NCBI GenBank assembly: GCA_030527765.1
Contig: JAUNAE010000174.1
Coordinates: forward strand, 1-7,786
Origin: Eubacteriales bacterium
Lineage (GTDB): Bacteria > Bacillota_A > Clostridia > Lachnospirales > Lachnospiraceae
Direction of reading: 5' to 3'
Length of the DNA: 7,786 nucleotides
Positions within the stretch are counted from its first letter, which is position 1, and the number at the start of each line of letters is the position of its first letter. A model generated the notes under the pieces. It made no database searches. It was not told the DNA's origin and saw only the letters and a list, made by a program, of their open reading frames with translations. This document shows positions 6,691 through 7,786 of this stretch, one piece after another. Both the position numbers and the translations under genes were made by a program.

Positions 6691-7786
6691 ATATAGGTGG
6701 AGGATACAATAACACCCTGGATATCGAAGGCTTTTCTCAGATGATGAAGGATCCGTCCTACTGCTATAAGTTTTATTGGCTGGAAGCAATCGTGGATCTC
6801 ATCTCTGAGGGAATTCAGGATACAACCTTTGATGCGATTATCGATGAGATGATCTGCAATGCCTGGTATTCGGTGCGGGAATTTCATATTCATCTCAGTG
6901 GTATGCAGGCTGACGGTCTCGTGCGAGATGGCTTGGAGCGTGCGGTTCTGAAACTGACGGAACTCAGCGATCTCCCGGCTAATGCGTCCAAGGTTGAGAT
7001 CAAGAATGCGATCCGGGAGCATAATACAGAATTAAAACCCTTCAAGGAACAGCTGACCAACATGGTACCGGGCCGAGCTCTGGCCGGTTTCTTCACCAGA
7101 AGCAGTGAGGAAGTTCCATGGGGAAGTGTCAGAAGGCTGACAGAATATATCCGACGAATTGATAGTTCCATCATCTGCCTTCCATATACCTTTGGTGACA
7201 GCAGCAAATTGAAGAAGGAAGTCCATTTCAATTCTGACTGGATGCGTATGATCCAGGATAATACAGTGAATATCTTGGGCTGGATCCAGTATGAGAAGGT
7301 GAAGTGGTTGCAGAATAATAATCCGGAGGTGCCGGGACTGATCTATAAGCTGGCCCCGATGGATGAGAAGATGAGGAAGCTGAATAATGTCCGCAAGCTC
7401 TGGGAGGGTATCCTGGATGTTCGGGAGGTAAGAGATGTCTTTACCGGCAATCCTATCGTAACCAGACAGTATGATGTGGATCATTTTATCCCATGGTCTT
7501 TCGTTATGAACGATGAACTCTGGAACCTGATGCCGATGGATTCTTCTCTGAATTCATCCAAGAGCAATAAGCTTCCGAAGTGGGATCCGTTCTTTCTGGT
7601 ATTTGCAGAGAACCAGTATGGAATGTACACTCTGATCCACGAAAGAGAGGAACTGCACAGACGTTTCGAAGCCTGCTATCGAGATAATCTTCATTCTATT
7701 TGGGCCGGACAGGAATTATACAGACCTGGAAATAGCAAAGAAGAATTCTACAATATTCTGCAGAAGAACATGCAGCCGGTCTATGA
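6651..7786 (+). CDS. HNH endonuclease with Cas9-like motif spacing (3' end outside window)
   Basis: The frame runs without a stop from ATG 6651 to the right edge, giving 378 visible codons. Residues about 1-240 are a mostly helical region (for example CYKFYWLEAIVDLISEG near 38, AWYSVREFHIHLSG near 71) of unassigned fold. The HNH core lies at about 260-310: YDVDHFIPWSF with Asp277 and His278, WNL with Asn292, and LNSSKSNKLP with Asn301. These occupy the same relative positions as D839, H840, N854 and N863 of SpCas9. There is no CxxC zinc pair before the core (FTGNPIV sits there instead), as in Cas9-type HNH domains. A helical C-terminal region with CYRDNLHSIW follows and is not finished. No RuvC motif is visible, so it is not Cas9 or IscB. 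It likely nicks or cuts DNA as a defence effector; the partner may be the overlapping methyltransferase. Sampled GC is higher than in the upstream genes. Confidence 0.87.
   Translation, partial: MAEFNTPQIGYSLNIGGGYNNTLDIEGFSQMMKDPSYCYKFYWLEAIVDLISEGIQDTTFDAIIDEMICNAWYSVREFHIHLSGMQADGLVRDGLERAVLKLTELSDLPANASKVEIKNAIREHNTELKPFKEQLTNMVPGRALAGFFTRSSEEVPWGSVRRLTEYIRRIDSSIICLPYTFGDSSKLKKEVHFNSDWMRMIQDNTVNILGWIQYEKVKWLQNNNPEVPGLIYKLAPMDEKMRKLNNVRKLWEGILDVREVRDVFTGNPIVTRQYDVDHFIPWSFVMNDELWNLMPMDSSLNSSKSNKLPKWDPFFLVFAENQYGMYTLIHEREELHRRFEACYRDNLHSIWAGQELYRPGNSKEEFYNILQKNMQPVY

Noticed and set aside
6606..7484. Three long open frames on the minus strand
   Set aside because: They lie opposite the HNH gene, whose motifs are unmistakable; they lack recognisable domains and are antisense shadows.
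6651..7786. Cas9 or IscB homologue suggested by the HNH core
   Set aside because: No RuvC motifs, arginine-rich bridge helix, repeat array or guide-RNA-like region is visible; only the HNH core matches.

Overview
The window is a gene-dense stretch, with about 98% of bases in predicted genes. It holds eight co-directional genes on the + strand, two of them cut by the window edges. Coding potential, strong AGGAG-type ribosome binding sites, moderate GC (about 30-42% in hand-counted lines of the first two thirds) and the protein style all suggest a Clostridia-type Firmicute, possibly a gut Lachnospiraceae-like organism. No 16S or housekeeping gene is present to confirm this. The largest gap is about 47 bases, and I see no convincing promoter or terminator inside the window, so the genes look like one long transcription unit that begins left of it and continues right of it.

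Layout: <1-917, C-terminal part of a protein with a treble-clef-like zinc finger and a lysine-rich tail; 944-1852, an Mrr-type restriction endonuclease; 1859-2200, a nucleoside 2-deoxyribosyltransferase-like enzyme; 2204-2410, a 68-residue protein of unknown family; 2438-3868, a 476-residue coiled-coil protein whose C-terminus resembles HicA; 3911-6049, a PD-(D/E)XK nuclease fused to a DUF2075 (Schlafen group 3-like) helicase; 6097-6690, a small class I SAM methyltransferase; 6651->7786, an HNH endonuclease that overlaps the methyltransferase gene by 40 bases and runs off the right edge.

Taken together this is a multi-nuclease defence island. It has three separate predicted nuclease active sites (Mrr, PD-(D/E)XK and HNH), a helicase motor, a methyltransferase, a nucleotide-handling enzyme and a possible toxin-fold domain, packed with start-stop gaps of 3 to 47 bases. 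I cannot tie the full gene order to a named defence system. Two readings remain open: one large undescribed system, or two or three modules sharing a transcript (for example an Mrr module, a coiled-coil/helicase module, and a methyltransferase-HNH module). The closest spacings (Mrr to deoxyribosyltransferase to the 68-residue gene; methyltransferase to HNH) show which genes are most tightly linked.
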